A stretch of DNA of 57,496 nucleotides from JAQSWP01 sp040255215 (GTDB taxonomy: Bacteria; Pseudomonadota; Alphaproteobacteria; Reyranellales; JAQSWP01): contig JBDZUM010000008.1 of assembly GCA_040255215.1 (NCBI GenBank), forward strand, positions 1 through 57,496. Reading direction: 5' to 3'. This document shows positions 19,930 to 28,402 of this stretch, one piece after another. The stretch's first letter is position 1; each line of letters opens with the position of its first letter. The position numbers and the translations under genes are program-made. The notes below the pieces were generated by a model that was given only the letters and a program-made list of their open reading frames with translations, did not search any database and had not been told where the DNA came from.

Positions 19930-20685
19930 CTATTCCCTGTTGCCGAGGAACATCAGCAGGAACTGGAACAGGTTGATGAAGTTCAGGTACAGCGCCAGGG
20001 CGGCCATGATGGCGACCTTGGTCTGCGCCGTGCCGTCCCAGTTGGCGGCATACTGCTCCTTGATGCGCTGCGTGTCGTAGGCGATCAGGCCGGAGAAGAT
20101 CAGCACGCCGAGCCCCGAGATGACGAACAGCATCATCTCGCTCTGCAGGAAGATGTTGACGATCATGGCGATGACCAGCCCGATCAGGCCCATGATCAGG
20201 AAGCTGCCGAACGCCGACAGGCTGCGCTTGGTCGTGTAGCCGTACAGGCTCAGCCCGGCGAAGGCGGCGGCGGTGATGAAAAACACCCGCACCACGCTCT
20301 CGCCCGTGTAACGATAGAGCAGGATCGACAGGCCGATGCCCTGCAGCGCCACGAAGCCCCAGTAGAAGGCCTGCGCCATGCCCGCGGACATGCGGTTGTA
20401 AGTGAACATCGCCAGGAACAGCAGGCCGAGCGGCGCGAACATGCCGACCATGCCCAGCATGGTGAAGCCCATACGGCCGGTCTGCGGATTGATGCCGTAG
20501 AACAGCGAATTGATGTTCGGCACCGTGTAGATCAGCAGAGCCACGATGCCGCTCACCGCCAGGCCCGAGGCCATGTAGTTGTAGACGGTGAGCATGTGCT
20601 TGCGCAGGCCGGCATCGAACGTCGCCTGGTCGGCCGGGCGCGCGATGGTGCCTTGCGCGTTCAAGCGGGTGAAATTGTCAGCCAT
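19930..20685 (-). CDS. Bax inhibitor-1/YccA family membrane protein
   Basis: The 251-residue protein has seven hydrophobic helices and the BI-1/TMBIM arrangement, with LRKHMLTVYNYMASGLAVSG at the start of helix 1 and YDTQRIKEQY plus LALYLNFINLFQFLLMFLG near the C-terminus; the last segment is nearly invariant in bacterial members. These inner-membrane proteins are proposed calcium-leak channels; E. coli YccA modulates FtsH. The ATG at 20685 has GGAGG eleven bases upstream. It is monocistronic, with its own terminator. Confidence 0.92.
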   Translation of the reverse strand: MADNFTRLNAQGTIARPADQATFDAGLRKHMLTVYNYMASGLAVSGIVALLIYTVPNINSLFYGINPQTGRMGFTMLGMVGMFAPLGLLFLAMFTYNRMSAGMAQAFYWGFVALQGIGLSILLYRYTGESVVRVFFITAAAFAGLSLYGYTTKRSLSAFGSFLIMGLIGLVIAMIVNIFLQSEMMLFVISGLGVLIFSGLIAYDTQRIKEQYAANWDGTAQTKVAIMAALALYLNFINLFQFLLMFLGNRE

Positions 20686-20829
20686 GTTGCGGTCAGCCTC
20701 CGGTTGGATATTTTTCTGCCTCCAATATTGGGGCATTTCGCCCCGGTTTCAACTGGTTGGCGGACAAAATCGACGCGGCAGGCGATTTCGCACCTGCCGT
20801 GAAACGCAAGGATTCAAAAGCGGTTAGCG

Positions 20830-23379
20830 CTATTCGTTGCGCAGCAGAGACAGCGGGCGCTGCCGCAGCGCGCCGAGCGTGCCGGCCAGACCGAGCGCCA
20901 GGGTCAGGGTCACGGCGCCGAAGGCGGTGAGCACGGCGACCGAGAACGGGAAGCTCCACTGCAGGTTCATGACCTCGGTAATGACCAGCCAGGCGGCCAG
21001 GCTGCCGATCAGGATGGCGGCGATGGCGGTGACCAGCCCCAGCGCGGCGAACTCGTAGATGAACGCCTCGAGGATGCGCCGGCGCGTGGCGCCCAGCACC
21101 TTCATGACCACCGTATCGTGCACCCGCCGCCGCTGGCTCGCCGCCATGGCGCCGGCCAGGACCATCAGGCCGGTGGCGATGCTGACCGCGCCGACCACGC
21201 GCGCCGCCAGGCCGACATTGCCCAGCAGCCCGGCGATGGTGTCCAGCGCGTCCTTGACCCGGATCACGGTGACGTTGGCGAAACGGTCGGTGATGGCGCG
21301 GTAGACCTTCTCCTCCTCCTCGGGCCGCGCCTTGACCGTGGCGATCCAGGTCTGCGGCGCCGCTTCCAGCACGCCGGGGGCGAAGACGAAGGTGAAGTTC
21401 AGGTTCAGCGTGGTCCAGTCGATGGTGCGCAGGTTGGCGATGCGCGCCTCGATCTCGCGCCCCAGGATGTTGACGGTGATGGTGTCGCCGATGCCGACGC
21501 CGAAGCCGCGCGCCAGGGCGGCGTCGAACGACACCAGCGGCGCGCCGCGATAGTCGGACGGCCACCACTGGCCGGCGACGAGGCGGGTGCCGTCGGGCGG
21601 CGTCGGCGCGTAGGTCAGGCCGCGGTCGCTGTCGACCGCCCAGCGCGCGTCTGGCGCGATCTCGACCTGGGCCACCGGCACGCCGTCGATGCGGCTGATG
21701 CGCCCGCGCAGCGAAGGCGTGCGCTCCAGCCCGTAGCCGCCGGCCTCGCGCACCGCAGCATCGAAGGCCATGACCTGGTCGGGCTGGATATCGACGAAGA
21801 AGAAGGCCGGCGCATCCTGCGGCAGGCGCTGCTGCACCTGGCGCTGCAGGTTGTTCTCGATCAGCGCCGTGGCCACCAGCACCGTCAGGCCCAGCCCCAG
21901 CGACAGCATCACCGTGACGGTCGCCGCGCCCGGCCGATGCAGATTGGCCAGCGCCAGCCGCAAGGTCGGGTGCGGCGGGTGCTTGACCCGGCGGGCCAGC
22001 GCCATGGCCAGGCGCGCCAGGGCGGGAAAGGCGACGAAGGCGCCCAGCGCCCCGACGATGAACCAGACGGCGACGTTGCGCTGTGGCGCGGTCAGCACGA
22101 CGACCGCCGCCAGCACGAAGCCGACGCCCGCCATGGCGAGCAGATCGCGCAGCCGCGGCGAGATGTCGTCGGTGGCCGACAGGCCGCGCATCAGCGTCGC
22201 CGCCGGCACCGCCCGCGCGCGCGCCAGCGGCCACAGCGCGAAGAGCAGCGCCACCATCATGCCGAACAGCGCCGCCATGGCCAGCGGCTGCACGTAGAGA
22301 TCGACGCGGGCGTTGACCGGCAGACGATCGCCGATCAGCGCATCGGCGACGAAGGGCAGCGCGATGCCGAACACCAGGCCAATGCAGACGCCGAGCAGCG
22401 CCAACACGGCGATCTGCGCCATGTAGAGGCGCCAGACCAGGCCGGCGGGCGCGCCCTGGCTCTTGAGCGAGGCAATGGTGCGGCGGCGGCCGATCAGGAA
22501 ACTGTCGACCGCATTGCCGATGCCGACGCCGCCGACCAGCAGCGCCGCCAGCCCGATCAGACTGAGATAGAGCGTCAGCCGGTCGATCCACACGCGCAAC
22601 CCGCCGCCGGCCTCGTCCAGCCCGCGCACCCGCCAGCCGGCGCTGGGGAACTGGCGATTGATGGTGGCGATGGTGTTGCGGAAATTCGTGCCCGGCTGCA
22701 GCGCCAGGCGGTACTCGTAACTCAGCAGCGCGCCCGGCTGCAGCAGGCCGGTGCGCGCCATCGCCTCCTGCGACATCATCAGACGCGGGCCGATGGCGAA
22801 GACGCTGAAACCGCGGTCCGGCTCGCGCGCGATGACGGTGCGCACCTGGAACACGCCATCGCCGACCTGAACGCGATCGCCGAGCTTGACGCCAAGCCGG
22901 CGCAGCGCCAGCTCCTCGACGGCGACGCCGAAGACGCCGTTACGCTCTTGGAACGCATCCTGCGTCGACATGGCGGGCTTGAATTCGAGTCCGCCATAGA
23001 GCGGATAGACGTCGTCGACCGCCTTCAGCTGCACGAGAGCGGGCGCGCCGCCGTTGCGCTGCGCCGGACGCGCCATGGTGCGCATCTCGAGCACTTCGGT
23101 GAGGCGCCCGAGTCCGGCAAGAAAATCCTTCTGGTCGTCGCTCGCCGCGCGATGGGTGAGGCGCAGCTCGATATCGCCGCCCAGGATGGTGCGGGCATCG
23201 GCGCGCAGTCCCTCTTCCACGGCGCGCGAGAACGAGCCGATGGCGGCGATGGCGGCGACGCCGAGCGCCAGACAGCCGATGAAAATGCCGAAGCCGCCCA
23301 GCCCGCCGCGCAGCTCGCGCCGCGCCAGCCTGATCGCCAGCGACCAGTTGCCGAAGACTGCCGTCAGCGCCCTGCGCAT
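20830..23379 (-). CDS. ybbP: FtsX-family ABC transporter permease (YbbP)
   Basis: An 849-residue permease with an N-terminal transmembrane helix (FGIFIGCLALGVAAIAAIGSF), a large periplasmic MacB-like domain, and two FtsX domains, each with three to four helices. Length and domain order match E. coli YbbP. The ATG at 23379 follows the ATPase gene by 19 bases; the longer frame to 23484 would overlap it. With YbbA it forms a mechanotransmission-type or lipid/lipoprotein-related ABC system whose substrate is not established. The divergent tesA gene repeats the E. coli ybbAP-tesA arrangement. Confidence 0.9.
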   Translation of the reverse strand: MRRALTAVFGNWSLAIRLARRELRGGLGGFGIFIGCLALGVAAIAAIGSFSRAVEEGLRADARTILGGDIELRLTHRAASDDQKDFLAGLGRLTEVLEMRTMARPAQRNGGAPALVQLKAVDDVYPLYGGLEFKPAMSTQDAFQERNGVFGVAVEELALRRLGVKLGDRVQVGDGVFQVRTVIAREPDRGFSVFAIGPRLMMSQEAMARTGLLQPGALLSYEYRLALQPGTNFRNTIATINRQFPSAGWRVRGLDEAGGGLRVWIDRLTLYLSLIGLAALLVGGVGIGNAVDSFLIGRRRTIASLKSQGAPAGLVWRLYMAQIAVLALLGVCIGLVFGIALPFVADALIGDRLPVNARVDLYVQPLAMAALFGMMVALLFALWPLARARAVPAATLMRGLSATDDISPRLRDLLAMAGVGFVLAAVVVLTAPQRNVAVWFIVGALGAFVAFPALARLAMALARRVKHPPHPTLRLALANLHRPGAATVTVMLSLGLGLTVLVATALIENNLQRQVQQRLPQDAPAFFFVDIQPDQVMAFDAAVREAGGYGLERTPSLRGRISRIDGVPVAQVEIAPDARWAVDSDRGLTYAPTPPDGTRLVAGQWWPSDYRGAPLVSFDAALARGFGVGIGDTITVNILGREIEARIANLRTIDWTTLNLNFTFVFAPGVLEAAPQTWIATVKARPEEEEKVYRAITDRFANVTVIRVKDALDTIAGLLGNVGLAARVVGAVSIATGLMVLAGAMAASQRRRVHDTVVMKVLGATRRRILEAFIYEFAALGLVTAIAAILIGSLAAWLVITEVMNLQWSFPFSVAVLTAFGAVTLTLALGLAGTLGALRQRPLSLLRNE

Positions 23380-23398
23380 GGTTTGCCGGCCGCTCCCT

Positions 23399-24076
23399 TC
23401 AGGCCGCCATCGCCGTGTCGTTGGCGATGGCGCCGTCGGCGATATGGATGACGCGGCTGCAGCGGCGCGCCAGCGCCTCGTCATGCGTCACCAGCAGCAA
23501 GGTGGCGCCGGTGCCGGCGACCAGCGAGAACAGCAGATCCATGATCGCCCGCCCGGTGCCGCCATCGAGATTGCCGGTCGGTTCGTCGGCCAGCAGCAGG
23601 CGCGGACGGCCGACGAAGGCGCGGGCCACGGCGACGCGCTGCTGCTCGCCGCCCGAAAGCTGCGCCGGATAGTGGTCGATGCGATGCGATAGCCCAACCT
23701 GGCGCAGCGCCTCCTCGGCGCGCTCGAACGGCCGCTCGGCATCGGCGAACTCGAGCGACAGCGCGACGTTCTCCAACGCAGTCATGGTCGGAATGAGATG
23801 GAAGCCCTGGAACACGATGCCGACATTGTCGCGCCGGAAACGGGCGAGACCGTCCTCGTCGAGGCGCACCAGATCGGTGCCCGCCACGGCCACTTCGCCC
23901 TTGGTGGCACGCTCCAGTCCGCCAATCACCATCAGCAGGCTGGACTTGCCGGCGCCCGACGGACCGACCAGGGCCGCCGTTTCGCCGGCGCCGATATCGA
24001 GACTGATTCCGCGCAGGATATTGACCGGGCCGGCGGCGCTCGCCAACTGTAGCCGAACGTCACGCAGGCTGATCAT
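23399..24076 (-). CDS. ybbA: ABC transporter ATPase (YbbA)
   Basis: The 225-residue ATPase belongs to the MacB/LolD/YbbA group. It has Walker A GPSGAGKSS, Q-loop FQGFHLIPTMTALENV, signature LSGGEQQRVAVARAF, Walker B LLLADEPTGNLD and the switch His in THDEA. It powers the YbbP permease encoded just downstream. GAGGGAG lies eight bases before the ATG at 24076. That codon overlaps, head to head, the earliest possible ATG of the divergent esterase gene. Confidence 0.93.
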   Translation of the reverse strand: MISLRDVRLQLASAAGPVNILRGISLDIGAGETAALVGPSGAGKSSLLMVIGGLERATKGEVAVAGTDLVRLDEDGLARFRRDNVGIVFQGFHLIPTMTALENVALSLEFADAERPFERAEEALRQVGLSHRIDHYPAQLSGGEQQRVAVARAFVGRPRLLLADEPTGNLDGGTGRAIMDLLFSLVAGTGATLLLVTHDEALARRCSRVIHIADGAIANDTAMAA

Positions 24077-24827
24077 GCAAATGGCTCCCTCATCGACCCC
24101 GACAGCAACCGAAAACTGTGACCAAAGCAAGGCTGGCGCCGCCCGGCGAAGCCGGCTGGCCGCGGCTTTCTGCTCATTCCATGGGCATATTACGCGACGG
24201 GCGGCGCTGGCGATCGCCCTCATCGGTATGGTTTTCGCAGCACCCGTCGCCGCCCAGCAGGCGGCCACCACCATCGCGGTGCTGGGCGACAGCCTGACGG
24301 CCGGCTATGGCCTGCCCGAGCGCGACGCCTTTCCGGCGCAGCTCGAGGCGGCGCTGAAGGAGCGCGGCCACGACGTGCGCGTGGTCAATGCCGGGGTCTC
24401 GGGCGACACGTCGGCCGGCGGGCGGGCGCGGCTCGACTGGACCCTGGCCGACAAGCCGCAGATCGTCATCGTCGAGCTCGGCGCCAACGACACGCTGCGC
24501 GGGCTCGATCCCGATCAGACCGAGGCCAATCTCGACGACATCCTGGCGCGCACCCTGGCGAGCGGCGCCAGGGTTCTGCTGGCCGGCATGCGCGCGCCGC
24601 CCAATTTCGGCCGCGACTACCAGCAGCGCTTCGACGCCATCTACCAGCGCCTTGCGGAAAAGCACGGCGTGCCGCTCTATCCGTTCTTCCTCGAAGGCGT
24701 GGCGATGGACCCCAAGCTCAACCAGGCCGACGGCATCCATCCGACGGCGGCCGGCGTGGCGATCATCGTCAAAGGCATTCTGCCCGCCGTCGAAGCCCTG
24801 CTGAAACGCACCGAGGCGGCGCGCTGA
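24075..24827 (+). CDS. tesA: Arylesterase / lysophospholipase TesA-like SGNH hydrolase
   Basis: A secreted SGNH hydrolase with catalytic Ser in VLGDSLTAGYG, the second-block Gly in NAGVSGDTSAGG, Asn in ELGANDTLRG and the Asp-x-x-His dyad in DGIHPT. TesA hydrolyses acyl thioesters and lysophospholipids in the periplasm. A signal peptide (ALAIALIGMVFAAPVAAQ) precedes the mature domain. The start is uncertain: the only upstream ATGs in frame (24075, 24081) give an unusually long, basic 40-residue n-region, there is no good ribosome site, and the ATG at 24228 would cut into the signal. A non-canonical start just before the signal peptide is possible. Adjacent ybbAP supports the assignment. Confidence 0.82.
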   Translation: MQMAPSSTPTATENCDQSKAGAARRSRLAAAFCSFHGHITRRAALAIALIGMVFAAPVAAQQAATTIAVLGDSLTAGYGLPERDAFPAQLEAALKERGHDVRVVNAGVSGDTSAGGRARLDWTLADKPQIVIVELGANDTLRGLDPDQTEANLDDILARTLASGARVLLAGMRAPPNFGRDYQQRFDAIYQRLAEKHGVPLYPFFLEGVAMDPKLNQADGIHPTAAGVAIIVKGILPAVEALLKRTEAAR

Positions 24828-24837
24828 GACCGGGGAT

Positions 24838-24867
24838 TTGCGCCCGGCAAGCCTGTCGCGCTATAGC
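24838..24867 (+). promoter_or_regulatory. Candidate promoter of the aldo/keto reductase gene
   Basis: TTGCGC (24838-24843) and TATAGC (24862-24867) are separated by 18 bases and lie about 45 bases before the start codon, inside the 84-base gap after tesA. The match to sigma-70 consensus is moderate. Confidence 0.4.
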
Positions 24868-24911
24868 AGGGTTCTCGCCCTTCCCGCGATCAGCACGAAG
24901 CGAAACCCGAC

Positions 24912-25952
24912 ATGCAATTCCGCCCGCTCGGCCGCACCGGCCTGAACGTCTCCCTGATCTGTCTCGGCACCATGACCTGGGGCCGCCAGAACACCGAAGC
25001 CGAAGCGCACGAACAGCTCGACTACGCGCTGGGCCGCGGCATCAACTTCATCGACGCGGCCGAGATGTATCCGGTGCCGCCGGGTGCGGAGACGCACGGG
25101 CGCACCGAGCAGTTCATCGGCACCTGGCTGAAGAACCGCAAAGATCGCGACAAGATCGTGCTGGCCACCAAGGCGGCCGCGCGCGGGCGCGATTTCGAAT
25201 GGCTGCGCGGCGGCCCGCTGCTCAACGCCAAGCATCTCAACGAGGCGGTCGACGGCTCGCTGAAGCGGCTGCAGACCGACTACATCGATCTCTACCAGCT
25301 GCACTGGCCGGACCGGCGCACCAACACCTTCGGCCAGCTGGGCTACAAGCACGATCCGTCCGATTCCGGCGGTACGCCGATCGACGAGACGCTCGAGGCG
25401 CTGCAGGGCCTGATCAAGGCCGGCAAGGTGCGCCATATCGGCGTGTCGAACGAGACGCCGTGGGGCGTGATGAAATTCGTCGGGCATGCCGAGACCAAGG
25501 GCCTGCCGCGCATCGTCTCGATCCAGAACCCCTACAACCTGCTGAACCGCAGCTTCGAGATCGGCAACGCCGAAGTCTCCATGCGCGAGGACGTCAGCCT
25601 GCTGGCCTATTCGCCGCTGGCCATGGCGACACTGACCGGCAAGTACCTGAACGGCGCCAAGCCCGAGGGCGCCCGCCTCAGCCTGTTCACCCGCTTCCAG
25701 CGCTATACCGGCGCGCATGCCCAGCCGATCATCCAGGCCTATGTCGATCTGGCGAAGAAGCACGGCATCGATCCCGGCCAGATGGCGCTGGCCTACGTCA
25801 ATTCGCGCCCGTTCGTCACCAGCAACATCATCGGCGCCACCAGCATGGCGCAGCTGAAGAGCAACATCGACAGCCTCGACGTGACGCTGTCGGAAGACGT
25901 GCTGAACGGCATCGAGGAGATCTACAAGCGCACCGGCTCGCCCTGCCCCTGA
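24912..25952 (+). CDS. NADP(H)-dependent aldo/keto reductase (Tas-like)
   Basis: The 346-residue protein is a Tas-type aldo/keto reductase. The catalytic tetrad is visible: Asp in NFIDAAEMY, Tyr in the same segment, Lys in VLATKAA and His in YQLHWPDR. A further match to Tas is PVPPGAETHGRTE early on, followed by IGVSNETPWGVMKF. It reduces carbonyl compounds in the cytoplasm; E. coli Tas can complement a tyrosine auxotroph. Its natural substrate is unclear. It is followed after 40 bases by the ligase-like phosphodiesterase gene on the same strand. Confidence 0.92.
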   Translation: MQFRPLGRTGLNVSLICLGTMTWGRQNTEAEAHEQLDYALGRGINFIDAAEMYPVPPGAETHGRTEQFIGTWLKNRKDRDKIVLATKAAARGRDFEWLRGGPLLNAKHLNEAVDGSLKRLQTDYIDLYQLHWPDRRTNTFGQLGYKHDPSDSGGTPIDETLEALQGLIKAGKVRHIGVSNETPWGVMKFVGHAETKGLPRIVSIQNPYNLLNRSFEIGNAEVSMREDVSLLAYSPLAMATLTGKYLNGAKPEGARLSLFTRFQRYTGAHAQPIIQAYVDLAKKHGIDPGQMALAYVNSRPFVTSNIIGATSMAQLKSNIDSLDVTLSEDVLNGIEEIYKRTGSPCP

Positions 25953-25992
25953 GGCGGGGCCTGCCGACGCGCCTGCGCAGGCGGGGCGCGCC

Positions 25993-26544
25993 ATGAGATT
26001 GTTCGTCGCCATCGAGATGCCGTCGTCGCTGCGGGCCGAAATGGCGCGGCTGCAGAACGGCGTGCCGGGCGCGCGCTGGGTGGCGCCGGAAAATTTTCAT
26101 CTGACCCTGCGCTTCATCGGCGAGGTCGACAACGGCACCGCCCGCGACATCGACGACCAGCTGGCGCGCATCGGCGCCATGTCGTTCGAACTCGCCGTCA
26201 AGGGCGTTGGCTATTTCGCCGACGGCGCGCGGCTCAACGCCCTCTATGCCGCGGTCGAGAACAACCCCGCGCTGGAGGCGCTGCAGCAGAAGGTCGATAG
26301 CGCCATTGCCCGCGCCGGACTGCGGCCCGAACGCCGGCGCTTCGTGCCGCATGTCACCCTGGCGCGCTTCGGCGGACGGCAGGAGGCGGGCCACCATCTG
26401 GCGCAATTCATGGCCTCGCACAGCCTGTGGCGGCCCGAGCCCTTCGACGTCGAGCATTTCACGCTCTTCTCTTCCGTGACGCGGCCGGAAGGCTCGCTCT
26501 ATCGGGCCGAGGCGGAATATCCGTTGCAGGTGATTGGCGAGTAG
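25993..26544 (+). CDS. thpR: RNA 2',3'-cyclic phosphodiesterase
   Basis: A 183-residue 2H-phosphoesterase (LigT/ThpR). The two HxTx motifs are HLTL in ENFHLTLRFIGE at about residue 36 and HVTL in VPHVTLARFGG at about residue 119. It opens 2',3'-cyclic phosphates of RNA to 2'-phosphates. N-terminal MRLFVAIEMP is typical of the family. It is probably cotranscribed with the upstream reductase. Confidence 0.9.
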   Translation: MRLFVAIEMPSSLRAEMARLQNGVPGARWVAPENFHLTLRFIGEVDNGTARDIDDQLARIGAMSFELAVKGVGYFADGARLNALYAAVENNPALEALQQKVDSAIARAGLRPERRRFVPHVTLARFGGRQEAGHHLAQFMASHSLWRPEPFDVEHFTLFSSVTRPEGSLYRAEAEYPLQVIGE

Positions 26545-26606
26545 CAGTCAGTCGTGGATTCGATTGCAAATCCACCGTTCGAAAAAAATCAGAGGTACAT
26601 CAGCTT

Positions 26607-26990
26607 CTATCGACGTCGTCGGCTGCGCCGCCGAACCCACTGTAGATAGACGGCTATATCCCGTTCAGAATACCCAAGGAGCCGCCCGACCCTGCGTTCC
26701 AGAATATCGGAAAACCGCAGATCGCCTCTCGTCCAATATCGATAGATGAGGTCCAACTGACGGAAACGGGCTTCGTTGTGATCCGGGAAATAGTACGCGA
26801 TCTCCAATACCCGGCCTGCTAGCCTGTACCGGCGAATGCGTCGCTCCAGCTGACTTGCACGAACGTAACGCTCGAACTGCGCCGAGGGGTCGTATTCCAA
26901 GAACATGGCGATTGGCTTGAGGCCGGCCAACAGCAACTCAAGTTCACGACCCTCGTGCGGACCCACAGCAGCAGGTATTCTCGAAAGCAT
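26607..26990 (-). CDS. Small hypothetical protein
   Basis: A 127-residue basic, aromatic-rich protein with no membrane segment, ending in an arginine-rich tail (VRRRSRRRR). I do not recognise the family. Base composition is less GC-rich than the neighbours, which may mean later acquisition or weak expression. No clear ribosome-binding site is seen before the ATG at 26990, and an internal GTG or ATG could be the start. It lies 15 bases beyond the fructosamine-kinase stop on the same strand. Length and protein-like composition favour a real gene. Confidence 0.6.
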   Translation of the reverse strand: MLSRIPAAVGPHEGRELELLLAGLKPIAMFLEYDPSAQFERYVRASQLERRIRRYRLAGRVLEIAYYFPDHNEARFRQLDLIYRYWTRGDLRFSDILERRVGRLLGYSERDIAVYLQWVRRRSRRRR

Positions 26991-27005
26991 TTGCGGATTC
27001 TGTCG

Positions 27006-27848
27006 TCAGATGCGGCGCGTGACAATACGGCTGACTTTCTCGATATATGGCCCGCCGAACAGATAGGCGTGCACCAGCAGCGGCCACAGGTTCCAGATGT
27101 CGCGGCGCTCCGCATATGCCTTGTCGAGACCGGCGATTTCGGCGTAGCGGGCGAGGAAACGCGGGCCGAAGCCGCCGAACATCTCGCTGAAGGCGAGATC
27201 CATTTCCGGATGGCCGAAATAGATCGCCGGGTCGATGAAAGCGACCGGCTGGCCCTGTCGCGTCAGCACGTTGCCCTGCCACAGATCGCCATGCAGCAGC
27301 GCCGGGCGCTTCGGTTCGGGGATCATGTCGCCACGCGTGGCAACGAAGCGCTCGACGAGACGCAGCGTCTCCAGCGGCAGATTGCCGACGCGATGGGCGA
27401 GGAACGCGCCGCTCAGCAGGCGCTTTTCGAGGAACAGCGTGCGCCAGTCCGGCTGGCGCTCGTTGATCTGCGGCATGCCGCCGATCATCACGTCGTAGCC
27501 ATAGCCGTAATCGTCCGCCGTGTGCGCGTGCAATGCGGCGAGCGCGTCGGCCAGCTGTTCCTGCCCGGTGGCATCGAGCGGCGAGCCGTCATGCTCGATC
27601 CAGTCGCCGACCAGCAGCGTGTCGTCGCTGAAATGCAGCGTCGGAAACGCTACGGGCGACCTGCCGACCAGGTCGCGCAGCATCTTGCCTTCGCTGGCCA
27701 GAAGCCGCGCCGCGCTTTTCACGGCCACCGTGCCGCCGCCGGCAAGCGCGCAACGCCAGACCGTCGCGCCATGCCCGCCACCCACCAGCTGCAGGGCATC
27801 GACCTCGCGGCCCAGCACCGCCCGCAGCCGCGCCCGCAACTCAGTCAT
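27006..27848 (-). CDS. Fructosamine/ketosamine kinase family protein
   Basis: The 280-residue protein matches the fructosamine-3-kinase family: VGGGHGATVWRCAL and VAVKSA (ATP lysine), then the kinase catalytic core LLHGDLWQGNV and metal-binding FIDPAIYFGHPEMDLAFSEMFGGF. These enzymes phosphorylate sugar adducts on protein amino groups so the adduct falls off; bacterial members often prefer ribulosamines or erythrulosamines. Its ATG lies inside the end of the upstream phosphatase gene (8-base overlap), so the two are co-translated. That pairing is a known one and supports a protein-deglycation role. Confidence 0.88.
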   Translation of the reverse strand: MTELRARLRAVLGREVDALQLVGGGHGATVWRCALAGGGTVAVKSAARLLASEGKMLRDLVGRSPVAFPTLHFSDDTLLVGDWIEHDGSPLDATGQEQLADALAALHAHTADDYGYGYDVMIGGMPQINERQPDWRTLFLEKRLLSGAFLAHRVGNLPLETLRLVERFVATRGDMIPEPKRPALLHGDLWQGNVLTRQGQPVAFIDPAIYFGHPEMDLAFSEMFGGFGPRFLARYAEIAGLDKAYAERRDIWNLWPLLVHAYLFGGPYIEKVSRIVTRRI

Positions 27849-28335
27849 GGTCGGGGAAATGCTCGCGCCTGATATGCGCCAGCAGGGCAGCGCATCCACG
27901 CTCGATAAGGTCCAGCGCGTGTTCGAAATCGCGCGCGCCGCCGTAATAGGGATCCGGCACGTCGTCGAGCCCCGCCTCGCCCAGATGGCTGAGGAACAGC
28001 GACAGGCGCCCAGCCTGCGAGGGCGGACAATCGGCCCGCAGCAGATCGAAATGCCCGCGATCCAGTGCCAGCACGTAATCGAACGCCTCGAAATCCCGCG
28101 GCGCCACCTTGCGCGCCCGCAGGACGGAGAGATCGACGCCGCGCTTGCGGGCCGCGGCGATGCTGCGTCGGTCGGGCGGCTCGCCGATGTGATAGCCGTG
28201 CGTGCCGGCCGAATCGATCAGCAGTCGCGTCTCCAGACCGGCGAGTTTCGCCTGGTGCCGCAACACGCCCTCGGCGGTCGGCGAGCGGCAGATATTGCCG
28301 GTGCAGACGAACAGCACGCCTATCTTCCGCTCCAC
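27841..28335 (-). CDS. Low-molecular-weight protein tyrosine phosphatase family
   Basis: A 164-residue LMW phosphatase with the P-loop CTGNICRSP at the N-terminus (nucleophilic Cys) and the general-acid Asp in VPDPYYGG. The GTG start at 28335 is supported by GGGAGAAAGG two bases upstream; the protein begins just before the first strand, as in the family. It overlaps the fructosamine-kinase gene. Family members encoded beside ketosamine kinases have been linked to dephosphorylating sugar-amine 5-phosphates on proteins, so the substrate may be a glycated protein rather than phosphotyrosine. Confidence 0.9.
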   Translation of the reverse strand: MERKIGVLFVCTGNICRSPTAEGVLRHQAKLAGLETRLLIDSAGTHGYHIGEPPDRRSIAAARKRGVDLSVLRARKVAPRDFEAFDYVLALDRGHFDLLRADCPPSQAGRLSLFLSHLGEAGLDDVPDPYYGGARDFEHALDLIERGCAALLAHIRREHFPDHD

Positions 28336-28402
28336 GCCCTTTCTCCCGCGCCCGAAAGCTCTATGATACCGGCAAAAGCAACGCAGGAAACGCCGTCGAA
28401 CC

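Noticed and set aside
21118..23451. 777-codon plus-strand frame opposite ybbP
   Set aside because: Shadow frame of a GC-rich gene; no recognisable domain, and ybbP is conserved on the other strand.
26545..26606. Hairpin GTGGATT / AATCCAC after thpR as a terminator
   Set aside because: No T-run follows on the plus strand; an A-run follows instead, and on the minus strand the T-run precedes the hairpin.
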